Source: CANLWN01 sp039815505
Lineage (GTDB): Bacteria; Bacteroidota; Bacteroidia; Flavobacteriales; Flavobacteriaceae
Assembly (NCBI GenBank): GCA_039815505.1
Contig: JBCBZE010000041.1
Span: 1 to 15,425 of the forward strand
DNA: 15,425 bases
Direction: 5' to 3'
Positions 7,295 to 14,227 of the stretch are shown one piece after another. A model generated the notes under the pieces. The model did no database searches and was not told where the DNA came from. It saw nothing but the letters and a program-made list of their open reading frames with translations. Position 1 is the first letter of the stretch; each line of letters begins with the position of its first letter. A program made the translations under genes and the position numbers.

Positions 7295-7325
7295 TTGGTA
7301 TTCTTGTACACTCTTCTTACTTTTG
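7295..7325 (+). promoter_or_regulatory. Promoter of the Crp/Fnr-family gene
   Basis: TTG at 7295-7297, a 20-bp spacer, and TACTTTTG at 7318-7325: a complete match to the Bacteroidota -33/-7 consensus. Predicted transcription start is near 7332, only about 10 nt before the TTG start codon at 7342. Confidence 0.65.
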
Positions 7326-7341
7326 ATTTCACCTCAAACCC

Positions 7342-7920
7342 TTGTCTTTGGAAGACCTCAGGAATAAAATAAGATCATACACGCAAGTCAGCGATGCGGA
7401 TTTGGATTATTCTTTACAATTCTACAAGGAGATCAAGTTTAGAAAGGGTGATCTGCTCATTAAGCCTGATCAGTATGTAAAACAGTTTTACTTCATGCAG
7501 CAGGGTTGTGTTTGCTACTATACGGAGGACGAAATGGGTATACGGGTAATGGAGTTTTTTACAAAAGGTGAATTTTTTACCGATCTTTATGCCTATATCG
7601 AGGAGATACCATCTGCCAGTTATTTAAGTGCAACCGAAGATTGTACGGTTTATGCCATAGCCAAGGAAGACGTTCTTAGATCATTTGATCACTCCCATGA
7701 TTTGGAACGTTTTGGTCGTTTATCCATGCAGGCTTCGTTTACCGAGATGTTCCGTAGAAATAACCATCTTAAAAACCTGTCCAATCAAGATAGATATCTT
7801 AGATTACTTCAAAAAAGGCCTGACCTCTTTCAAAGGGTACCGCAATATTTGATAGCCTCTTATCTAGGTCTCACACCCGTTGGGCTATCAAAAATCAGAA
7901 AAAGGCTGGCGTCTTCCTGA
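7342..7920 (+). CDS. Crp/Fnr-family transcriptional regulator
   Basis: A protein of 192 residues, typical of Bacteroidota Crp-like regulators. Residues about 20-115 form a cyclic-nucleotide-binding-type beta barrel ('FRKGDLLIKPDQYVKQFYFMQQGCV', 'FFTKGEFFTDLYAYIEEIPSASYLSATEDCTVYAI'). A dimerisation helix follows, then a C-terminal winged HTH (about 145-190, 'YLIASYLGLTPVGLSKIRKRL'). The cAMP-binding phosphate cassette residues are not conserved, so the effector is unknown and need not be cAMP. There is no in-frame ATG before residue 47. The upstream reading frame is closed by TGA at 7324-7326, so the start must be TTG at 7342 or 7348. It stands just upstream, same strand, of the acyl-CoA operon and is a likely local regulator of it (inference). 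Confidence 0.87.
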   Translation: MSLEDLRNKIRSYTQVSDADLDYSLQFYKEIKFRKGDLLIKPDQYVKQFYFMQQGCVCYYTEDEMGIRVMEFFTKGEFFTDLYAYIEEIPSASYLSATEDCTVYAIAKEDVLRSFDHSHDLERFGRLSMQASFTEMFRRNNHLKNLSNQDRYLRLLQKRPDLFQRVPQYLIASYLGLTPVGLSKIRKRLASS

Positions 7921-7975
7921 ATATCCCAATATGTCAATTTTTCCATTCCGGTCACTTTCTTCAAATTTTAGGATT

Positions 7976-7993
7976 TATTAAACCCGTTTAATA
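7976..7993. promoter_or_regulatory. 18-bp palindrome upstream of the acyl-CoA operon (candidate operator)
   Basis: TATTAAAC-CC-GTTTAATA: eight-base arms with perfect inverted symmetry around two bases, 63 bp before the first operon gene. A second, weaker inverted repeat, AGGAAT-N9-ATTCCT (7993-7998 and 8008-8013), follows at once. No T run follows, so it is not a terminator for the Crp gene. It may be bound by the adjacent Crp protein or by a TetR-type fatty-acid regulator elsewhere; the binder is unknown. No TAnnTTTG match was found in 7921-8055. Confidence 0.5.
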
Positions 7994-8055
7994 GGAATTC
8001 GCCAAATATTCCTTTATTTTATTGGCATATACATAAACTCTAAAATTTTACGGTT

Positions 8056-9870
8056 ATGGCTAAGGAATATATGGATATGGATACTTTAAGGTATTTGTTA
8101 GATGAGGTGCATGATTTGGAAAGTGTACTTTCCAATGAACGTTACCAAGATCATGATATGGGATCCTTACACTTATTTTTAGATTCCGTTAAGGAATTTG
8201 CGGATAGGGAATTGTTCCCTTACTTCAAGGAAATGGATGAAAATCCTGCCTATCATAAGGATGGCACGGTCATGGTCCATGAGCAAGTAGATGTAATGAT
8301 GAAAAAAGGAGGGGAAATGGGCTTGATCGCAGCTCCGTTCAACTACGAGGATGGAGGTCTTCAACTTCCTTCCATGGCACATACCGCATCGGCATTTATT
8401 TTGGATGCTGCCAATAATCATTTACCGGGCTATGCTGGTCTAACCCTTGGAGCGGCAGAATTAATAGTGCACTTTGCCAGTGATGAACTTAAAGCGACCT
8501 ATGTACCTAAAATGCTATCAGGGGATTGGGGTGGCACTATGTGCCTTACGGAACCTCAAGCGGGTAGTTCACTATCGGATATTGTTACAAAAGCTACACC
8601 AACGGATGAAAAATACTATAAGATAAGCGGACAAAAAATATTTATCTCGGGTGGGGATAACCAATATGCCGACAATATTGTGCATTTGGTATTGGCCCGT
8701 ATAGAAGGTGCACCTTCGGGTACCAAGGGAATTTCACTGTTTGTTGTACCAAAGAATAGGCCAGATGCTGAAGGCAATTTGATAAAAAATGATGTAATGA
8801 CCGTTGCTGATTTCCAAAAAATGGGGCAACGCGGTTATTGTACGACACATTTAGGATTTGGCGATACCGATGATTGCAGAGGTTGGTTGGTCGGCAAGCC
8901 CCATCAGGGCCTAAAGTATATGTTTATGATGATGAACGGTGCACGTATCGCCGTAGGTCGCGGGGCGGCGGCTATCGCCATGGCGGCCTATCATGCTTCC
9001 CTGGAGTACGCTAATGAAAGACCGCAAGGGCGAAAACTTACGAGTGATGGAAAAAAGAACCCGGACGAGATTCAAAGTCTGATCATAGAACACCCAGATG
9101 TTCGTAGAATGCTGTTACTTCAAAAATCCATAGTTGAAGGCTCTTTAAGCCTTGTACTTTTGGCATCAAAGTATCATGACATTTCACAAACATCAAATAA
9201 TGAAGAAGAGCGGAAAAAGTACCACTTGCTTTTAGAGATGATCATTCCTATTGTGAAAACCTTCCCTTCTGAGGCTGGGGCAATGTCCGTTAATAATGGT
9301 CTTCAAGTTTTGGGCGGTTATGGTTTCTGTTCGGATTTTATTTTACAACAATATCATAGGGATATCCGTATTTCTTCCATTTATGAGGGGACTACCGGTA
9401 TTCAATCCCAAGATTTGTTGGGAAGAAAAGTACCTATGGAAAACGGGAGAGCTTTGCAATTGCTCTCCGCCGAAATCATGCATACGATTACTGCCGCTTC
9501 CACACATGAAGAGTTGAGACCCTATGCAGGAAAATTGGGCGACAAACTGAAATTGACACAACAAGTACTTGGTTTTTTAATGCCATATGCACAGAAAGGA
9601 GATTATGAAAGATACCTTTCCGACGCTAATCTGTTTATGGAATTTTTAAGTCATATCGTGATAGGCTGGTTATGGCTGGATATGGCCATACATGCTAAGA
9701 CCAGTTTGGTGAATGGGGATAAAACATATTCCGAAACGTTTTATGAAAGTAAAATCCATACGATGAAGTTCTATTATAAATATGAGCTTCCTAAAACCAA
9801 TGGTTTGGCAGAATCATTGATGGACCCTGAGGTTTTGACGGTAAAGACCAAAAAAGAAGTATTTGTTTAG
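8056..9870 (+). CDS. Acyl-CoA dehydrogenase, long DmdC-like type with C-terminal domain
   Basis: A protein of 604 residues, close to the roughly 600-residue class of acyl-CoA dehydrogenases with an added C-terminal domain (as in DmdC and related FadE-type enzymes). It oxidises an acyl-CoA to the 2-enoyl-CoA using FAD. Visible motifs: FAD/substrate signature 'MCLTEPQAGSSLSD' (162-175); 'GARIAVGRG' (295-303); 'QVLGGYGFCSDF' (417-428); and 'DIRISSIYEGTTGIQSQDLLGRKV' (436-459), with catalytic base Glu444 in YEGT. The last 130 residues form the extra helical domain. It opens the operon; the SDR start codon follows 10 bp after its stop. The substrate is unknown. The DmdC resemblance does not prove methylmercaptopropionyl-CoA use, because no DmdB or DmdD homologue is seen. 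It may make the enoyl-CoA in the last steps of the pathway. Confidence 0.9.
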   Translation: MAKEYMDMDTLRYLLDEVHDLESVLSNERYQDHDMGSLHLFLDSVKEFADRELFPYFKEMDENPAYHKDGTVMVHEQVDVMMKKGGEMGLIAAPFNYEDGGLQLPSMAHTASAFILDAANNHLPGYAGLTLGAAELIVHFASDELKATYVPKMLSGDWGGTMCLTEPQAGSSLSDIVTKATPTDEKYYKISGQKIFISGGDNQYADNIVHLVLARIEGAPSGTKGISLFVVPKNRPDAEGNLIKNDVMTVADFQKMGQRGYCTTHLGFGDTDDCRGWLVGKPHQGLKYMFMMMNGARIAVGRGAAAIAMAAYHASLEYANERPQGRKLTSDGKKNPDEIQSLIIEHPDVRRMLLLQKSIVEGSLSLVLLASKYHDISQTSNNEEERKKYHLLLEMIIPIVKTFPSEAGAMSVNNGLQVLGGYGFCSDFILQQYHRDIRISSIYEGTTGIQSQDLLGRKVPMENGRALQLLSAEIMHTITAASTHEELRPYAGKLGDKLKLTQQVLGFLMPYAQKGDYERYLSDANLFMEFLSHIVIGWLWLDMAIHAKTSLVNGDKTYSETFYESKIHTMKFYYKYELPKTNGLAESLMDPEVLTVKTKKEVFV

Positions 9871-9880
9871 CAGTATATAT

Positions 9881-10657
9881 ATGACCAACATAAAAAAACA
9901 ATTTGATCTTCAAGGAAAAATAGCCATTATCACCGGTTCCAGCAAAGGTATAGGAAAAGCAATTGCGAGGGGAATGGCCCAGAACGGGGCCCATGTAGTG
10001 ATCAGTAGTAGAGACCAAGGGGCTTGTGAGGTCGTGGTATCGGAATTTAAGGAAAAGGGATTGAACGCTACCGCCATAGCCTGTCATATTGGTAAGCAAG
10101 AGCAACGCAAGGCTTTGGTAGATAAGACCATTGCCGATTTAGGTGGTGTGGATATATTGGTCAACAATGCTGCAATCAATCCTATATTTGGTCCCTTGGA
10201 AGAAGCGGAGGAGGCTATTTTTGATAAAATCATGGACGTGAACGTGAAGGCGCCTTGGAGGTTGTCCAATTTAGTTTTACCCAGTATGCAAGAGCGAAAG
10301 GCCGGTAGCATTGTAAATATTGCCTCTGTAGAGGCCTTGACCCCTGGAATGGGTCTAGGATTATACAGCACCAGCAAGGCTGCCTTACTGATGCTTACTA
10401 AAAATCAGGCGAAGGAGTGGGGAAAATATGGGATTAGGGCCAATGCCCTATGTCCGGGCCTTATAAAAACAAAATTTAGCGCGGCACTATGGCAAAATGA
10501 GAAAATCCTCCAAAAAGTAGAACGCGCCTTACCAACGGGAAGAATGGGCATGCCAGAGGAAATGGCAGGTATGGTATGTCTTTTGGCGTCGGATGCAGGA
10601 GCTTATATGACGGGAGGAGTTTACACCGCCGATGGAGGTTATATGATCGCCGGTTAG
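9881..10657 (+). CDS. Short-chain dehydrogenase/reductase, DHRS4-like, NADP-type
   Basis: A classical SDR of 258 residues from the ATG at 9881. An in-frame TTG at 9863 would overlap the preceding gene and adds no conserved residues. Motifs: TGSSKGIG (18-25), NNAA (95-98), N121, S149, Y162 and K166, so the catalytic tetrad is complete. After the second strand comes 'VVISSRDQ' with Ser and Arg44 rather than Asp, which usually means NADP(H). The segment 'NNAAINPIFGPLEE' and 'CPGLIKTKFSAALW' resemble the DHRS4/SDR25C carbonyl reductases. A ketone-reducing role fits, comparable to LvaD, which reduces 4-oxoacyl-CoA to 4-hydroxyacyl-CoA in levulinate catabolism; that equivalence is inference. It lies 72 bp before the ACAD10/11-like dehydrogenase. 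Confidence 0.88.
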   Translation: MTNIKKQFDLQGKIAIITGSSKGIGKAIARGMAQNGAHVVISSRDQGACEVVVSEFKEKGLNATAIACHIGKQEQRKALVDKTIADLGGVDILVNNAAINPIFGPLEEAEEAIFDKIMDVNVKAPWRLSNLVLPSMQERKAGSIVNIASVEALTPGMGLGLYSTSKAALLMLTKNQAKEWGKYGIRANALCPGLIKTKFSAALWQNEKILQKVERALPTGRMGMPEEMAGMVCLLASDAGAYMTGGVYTADGGYMIAG

Positions 10658-10729
10658 TGAAAGGATTATATGGGTTGATCATTGCGAAAATCTGTTGTGA
10701 ACTTATTTTTTATCTATTGAAAATGAAAT

Positions 10730-11947
10730 ATGAATTTTGAATACTCGGATGCGTCCAAAGCACTTCAGGAAAAGTTGAACGCCTTTATCGCAGAACATAT
10801 TCTACCCGTAGAGTATGAAGTGTATGCGTTTAACTTAAATCCGGCGAATAGATGGAAACGTTGGCCAGGTCTTGAAGCATTAAAGGAAAAGGCAAAGAAT
10901 GCAGGTTTATGGAATTTGTTCCTTCCCAAAAGTTACGGTGACCTTAGTCCGGGACTAACAAATTTAGAATACGCACCCCTGGCCGAGATTATGGGGCGTA
11001 TTATTTGGTCTTCGGAAGTTTTTAATTGCAGTGCTCCCGATACCGGAAATATGGAAGTGCTTTCCAAATATGGAAGCGACCAACAGAAGTATGAATGGCT
11101 TACGCCCTTATTAGCCGGTGAAATACGTTCCGCCTTTTTAATGACAGAACCCCAAGTAGCCTCTTCTGATGCTACCAATATAGAAACCTCGATTGTTCTG
11201 GAGGGCGATGAATATGTAATCAATGGAAGAAAGTGGTGGTCTTCTGGCGGAATGGACCCGCACTGTAAAATTGCGATTGTAATGGGAAAGACAGATCCTG
11301 AAGCACCACGTCATCAACAACAAAGCATGGTACTGGTTCCTATGGATACCCTGGGGGTCAAGATAGAAAGGCCATTGTCCGTTTTCGGGTTTTATGACTC
11401 ACCGGAAGGTCATGCAGAGATTATATTGGACAATGTGAGGGTCCCCACGGAAAACCTCATCTTAGGAGAAGGTAAGGGGTTTGAAATCGCTCAAGGGAGA
11501 TTGGGTCCAGGAAGAATACATCACTGTATGCGTCTTACGGGCATGGCCCAACGTTCTTTGGAGCTGATGTCCCAAAGAGCCTCGGAACGCATCGCTTTTG
11601 GAAAAACGTTCAAGGATTATAGTAGCATACGACAAGAGATCGCAAAATCGCAATGTGAAGTGGAGCAGGCTAGATTGTTGACCCTTTCCGCAGCGGATAA
11701 AATGGACAAGTTAGGGAATAAGGAAGCAAAAGATCTTATTGCCATGATCAAGATAGTAGCTCCCAATATGGCCTTGAACGTAATCGATAGAGCCATTCAA
11801 ATCCATGGCGGAAAAGGAGTGGGCCCCGATACTCCTTTAGCACACTATTTTGTTGCGGCCAGGATGCTTCGTTTGGCGGATGGTCCGGATGAGGTACATA
11901 TGTACCAATTAGGAAAAAGTGTGATAAAAAGGCACACCAAATCATAA
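10730..11947 (+). CDS. ACAD10/ACAD11-like acyl-CoA dehydrogenase (LvaC-type, putative 4-phosphoacyl-CoA processing)
   Basis: A protein of 405 residues covering one acyl-CoA dehydrogenase domain. Signatures strongly recall the dehydrogenase half of vertebrate ACAD10/ACAD11: 'MTEPQVASSDATNIE' (138-152), 'YVINGRKWWSSGG' (162-174), 'SMVLVPMDTLGVKIERPLSVFG' region (199-220), 'GRLGPGRIHHCMR' (256-268) and 'RLADGPDEVH' (381-390). In ordinary acyl-CoA dehydrogenases the last motif is YEGT, with a catalytic Glu; here Asp384 takes that place, as in the ACAD10/11 group. Homologous LvaC of Pseudomonas works with the kinase LvaA to turn a 4-hydroxyacyl-CoA into an enoyl-CoA by way of a 4-phosphoacyl-CoA. 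The kinase gene follows after 9 bp, which supports the same two-step role here. The chain length of the substrate is unknown. Confidence 0.88.
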   Translation: MNFEYSDASKALQEKLNAFIAEHILPVEYEVYAFNLNPANRWKRWPGLEALKEKAKNAGLWNLFLPKSYGDLSPGLTNLEYAPLAEIMGRIIWSSEVFNCSAPDTGNMEVLSKYGSDQQKYEWLTPLLAGEIRSAFLMTEPQVASSDATNIETSIVLEGDEYVINGRKWWSSGGMDPHCKIAIVMGKTDPEAPRHQQQSMVLVPMDTLGVKIERPLSVFGFYDSPEGHAEIILDNVRVPTENLILGEGKGFEIAQGRLGPGRIHHCMRLTGMAQRSLELMSQRASERIAFGKTFKDYSSIRQEIAKSQCEVEQARLLTLSAADKMDKLGNKEAKDLIAMIKIVAPNMALNVIDRAIQIHGGKGVGPDTPLAHYFVAARMLRLADGPDEVHMYQLGKSVIKRHTKS

Positions 11948-11956
11948 AACCGATTC

Positions 11957-13024
11957 ATGGCCTACGAGAGTAAACAGCAAGTGAGAAAAGGAGAAGAACT
12001 CAATGAAGAAAATCTTAAAAAGTTTCTTCATGAAAATGGGCTCATCGATAATGTCGAATCAGATATACACATAGAACAGTTTACACATGGCTATTCTAAC
12101 CTTACCTATTTATTACGAATAGATTCTAAGGAATATGTGCTGCGCAGACCGCCATTCGGCGCTATCAAGAGAGGTCATGATATGGGACGGGAATTTAAAG
12201 TCCAGCACGGCCTGGGTCAAGGATTTTTCAAAGTTCCAAAAATGTATGCTTACAGCGAGGATACATCCGTTATAGGTTCTTCCTTCTATATTATGGAAAA
12301 AATAGAAGGTATTATTCTAAGTTACCAAGAGGCTAAAAAACGGGATATTCCCAAAGACCAATACCCCGTCATAGCGAATGCCTGGTTGAATACCTTTGTA
12401 GCATTACATCAAGTAGATTACAAGGCCCTGGGGTTGCAAGATTTGGGCAGACCGGAGGGCTATGTGGAACGTCAAGTCACCAATTGGGGCAAACAATATC
12501 TAAAGGCGGCAACGGATGATGTTCCCGCTGCCGCAAAAGTAATGCGATGGATGCAGGAAAATCAACCAAGTCAATATAGGTATAGCCTAATTCATAACGA
12601 CTATAAGTATGATAATGTGGTATTTAAGGACGATAAATGGAATGAGGTAGTTGCTATACTGGATTGGGAAATGGCTACTCTAGGAGATCCTTTAATGGAT
12701 TTGGGAACATCTTTGGGCTATTGGACCATGGCCAATGATCATGACTTTGTAAAACAGGGAATCCCATCCCCCACCATATTCAAAGGGAATCCAAGTAGGA
12801 GCGAAATAGTGGAGATGTACGCCAGGAAAAGTGATGGTGCAGTGGATAACTTGATCTTTTATTATGCGTACGGACTTTTTAAAATAGCTGTGATTGCACA
12901 ACAGATATACTACCGATACACACACGGATATACCTCGGACCCCCGATTCTCCCAATTGAATAAAGCTGCCGAACTCTGCTGTAATCTAGCCTTAAAATCT
13001 ATTCAAACCCATAAAATCGATTAA
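11957..13024 (+). CDS. ACAD10/11-like kinase of the aminoglycoside phosphotransferase fold (LvaA-type, putative 4-hydroxyacyl-CoA kinase)
   Basis: A protein of 355 residues with the APH/choline-kinase fold. Visible parts: nucleotide-binding loop 'FTHGYSNLTY' (42-51), 'YVLRRPPFGAIKRGHDMGREFKVQ' region (60-83), 'DTSVIGSSFYIMEKIEG' (102-118), 'ALHQVD' (149-154), catalytic loop HNDYKYDN (213-220, Asp215 as base, Asn220 for magnesium) and metal motif LDWE (235-238). The same strings, in the same order, characterise the N-terminal half of ACAD11, 'GYxxRQVxxWxKQY' (168-181) included. It is therefore not an antibiotic-resistance enzyme. Expected reaction: ATP-dependent phosphorylation of the 4-hydroxyl of an acyl-CoA, so that the dehydrogenase encoded 9 bp upstream can eliminate phosphate. 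A DUF1330-like gene follows 4 bp downstream, matching the place of the LvaB partner beside LvaA. Confidence 0.88.
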   Translation: MAYESKQQVRKGEELNEENLKKFLHENGLIDNVESDIHIEQFTHGYSNLTYLLRIDSKEYVLRRPPFGAIKRGHDMGREFKVQHGLGQGFFKVPKMYAYSEDTSVIGSSFYIMEKIEGIILSYQEAKKRDIPKDQYPVIANAWLNTFVALHQVDYKALGLQDLGRPEGYVERQVTNWGKQYLKAATDDVPAAAKVMRWMQENQPSQYRYSLIHNDYKYDNVVFKDDKWNEVVAILDWEMATLGDPLMDLGTSLGYWTMANDHDFVKQGIPSPTIFKGNPSRSEIVEMYARKSDGAVDNLIFYYAYGLFKIAVIAQQIYYRYTHGYTSDPRFSQLNKAAELCCNLALKSIQTHKID

Positions 13025-13028
13025 AAGA

Positions 13029-13412
13029 ATGAGTACAAGTTTGCATACCGATATCAATATGGAATCCTTAAATCAATTGGCCACCTTTTCGGACGATACA
13101 CCGCTTCATATGGTCAATTATTTAAAATACAAGCAAATAGACGAGGAAAGCGGTAGAACGGGAAAGGAAATCTATAAAGAGTATATGGAGAAGGCCATAC
13201 CGTTTTTTCAACAGATCAATGCCGATATTACATTCAAGGCAAAACCGGCTTTAATGATCATAGGCCCCACGGATGAATCCCTTTGGGATGAAATATTGAT
13301 CGTTACCTACGCTTCAAAAAATGATTTTTTTAAACTCGTTCAAATGGAGGGTTATCCCGGAGATATTCGCAAACAGGCCCTATCGGATTCACGAATCATA
13401 TGTTGTAAATAA
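13029..13412 (+). CDS. Small DUF1330-like protein, possible kinase partner
   Basis: A protein of 127 residues. After a variable start comes 'PLHMVNYLKYKQIDEESGRTGKEIYKEYMEKAIPFFQQINADITF', then 'LMIIGPTDESLWDEILIVTYASKNDFFKLVQMEGY' and 'IRKQALSDSRIICCK'. This is the pattern of DUF1330 and related dimeric alpha-beta barrel proteins (M-V-N-L-L-K-F at the first strand, W-D-x-x-x-x-V-x-Y-x-S-x-x-x-F/M around the third, R-x-x-A-L-x-D-S near the end). No catalytic residue can be named. It sits tightly between the kinase (4 bp) and the NAD-type SDR (6 bp), so all three are co-transcribed and perhaps translationally coupled. In Pseudomonas the small protein LvaB is needed by LvaA; whether this protein is related to LvaB could not be checked. 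Confidence 0.78.
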   Translation: MSTSLHTDINMESLNQLATFSDDTPLHMVNYLKYKQIDEESGRTGKEIYKEYMEKAIPFFQQINADITFKAKPALMIIGPTDESLWDEILIVTYASKNDFFKLVQMEGYPGDIRKQALSDSRIICCK

Positions 13413-13418
13413 AGCAGT

Positions 13419-14174
13419 ATGGAAGTAAAAGATAAAATAGTAGTTGTTACCGGAGCGGGTTCAGGAATAGGGGCGGCGACGGCCAAACATTTTGGTCATC
13501 ACAAGGCCAAGGTAGTTGTATCGGATATAAATGTAAATAGGGCAAGGTCCGTGGCCGAAGAAATCATTGCAACGGGAGGTACCGCTGTTGTGATTACGGC
13601 TAATGTTGCCAACTACGACGAGGTGCAGGCATTGGTGGAAGAAACGGTAAAACAATTTGGAAGATTGGATGTTTTGGTCAACAATGCAGGAATAGGTCCC
13701 AGAAATTTGCTAAAGGCAGCGGACCATACCTTGGAAGATTGGGATAACGTAATTGCTGTAAACCAGACAGGTGTTTTTTATGGTATGAAATTAGCTTTGC
13801 AGCAAATGCTTAAACAAGGATCGGGCAGCATTGTTAACGTTGCTTCATTGGCAGGTCTAAAGGCTTCATTAAATAACTTGTCCTATAGCGCAAGCAAGTT
13901 TGCCGTGGTGGGGATGACCAAGTCCGCGGCTTTGGAGTATGCTACCAAAAACATTCGTATCAATGCGGTCTGTCCCGGTTACACAGAATCGGCCCTGTTG
14001 GATAAGTTATTAAGTGCCAGACCGGATATGGATGACATGCTAAAGAGTATCATTCCCATGAAAAGGTATGGAAATGCGGATGAAATAGCCGAAGCTATTG
14101 TCTGGTTGGCATCGGATACAACCAAATTCATCACAGGGCAAACTATTACTTTGGACGGGGGAACATCGTTATAA
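13419..14174 (+). CDS. Short-chain dehydrogenase/reductase, NAD-type
   Basis: A classical SDR of 251 residues. Motifs: TGAGSGIG (11-18), NNAG (88-91), N115, S143, Y156 and K160, a complete catalytic set. The second strand ends in 'VVVSDIN' with Asp36, the usual mark of NAD(H) preference. That points to oxidation, unlike the NADP-type SDR earlier in the operon. The C-terminus 'FITGQTITLDGGTSL' is standard for FabG/BDH-like members. In an acyl-CoA pathway a 3-hydroxyacyl-CoA dehydrogenase or a 4-hydroxy/4-oxo interconverting role would fit; no feature decides between them. It starts 6 bp after the DUF1330-like gene and ends 53 bp before the isomerase-like gene. Confidence 0.87.
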   Translation: MEVKDKIVVVTGAGSGIGAATAKHFGHHKAKVVVSDINVNRARSVAEEIIATGGTAVVITANVANYDEVQALVEETVKQFGRLDVLVNNAGIGPRNLLKAADHTLEDWDNVIAVNQTGVFYGMKLALQQMLKQGSGSIVNVASLAGLKASLNNLSYSASKFAVVGMTKSAALEYATKNIRINAVCPGYTESALLDKLLSARPDMDDMLKSIIPMKRYGNADEIAEAIVWLASDTTKFITGQTITLDGGTSL

Positions 14175-14227
14175 GCTATTGTATAGACGACTTACTCCCT
14201 TTAAGATGTTTTAATCAGAAAACAAGA

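Noticed and set aside
8056..9870. Identity as DmdC of DMSP demethylation
   Set aside because: The protein class is similar, but no DmdB ligase or DmdD hydratase is in the window and the operon's other genes point to different chemistry.
9863..9880. In-frame TTG start of the first SDR overlapping the preceding gene
   Set aside because: Adds only six unconserved residues; ATG at 9881 gives the usual SDR N-terminus with TGSSKGIG at residues 18-25.
11957..13024. Aminoglycoside-resistance phosphotransferase
   Set aside because: Motifs and neighbours match the ACAD10/11-LvaA group, not drug-modifying enzymes.
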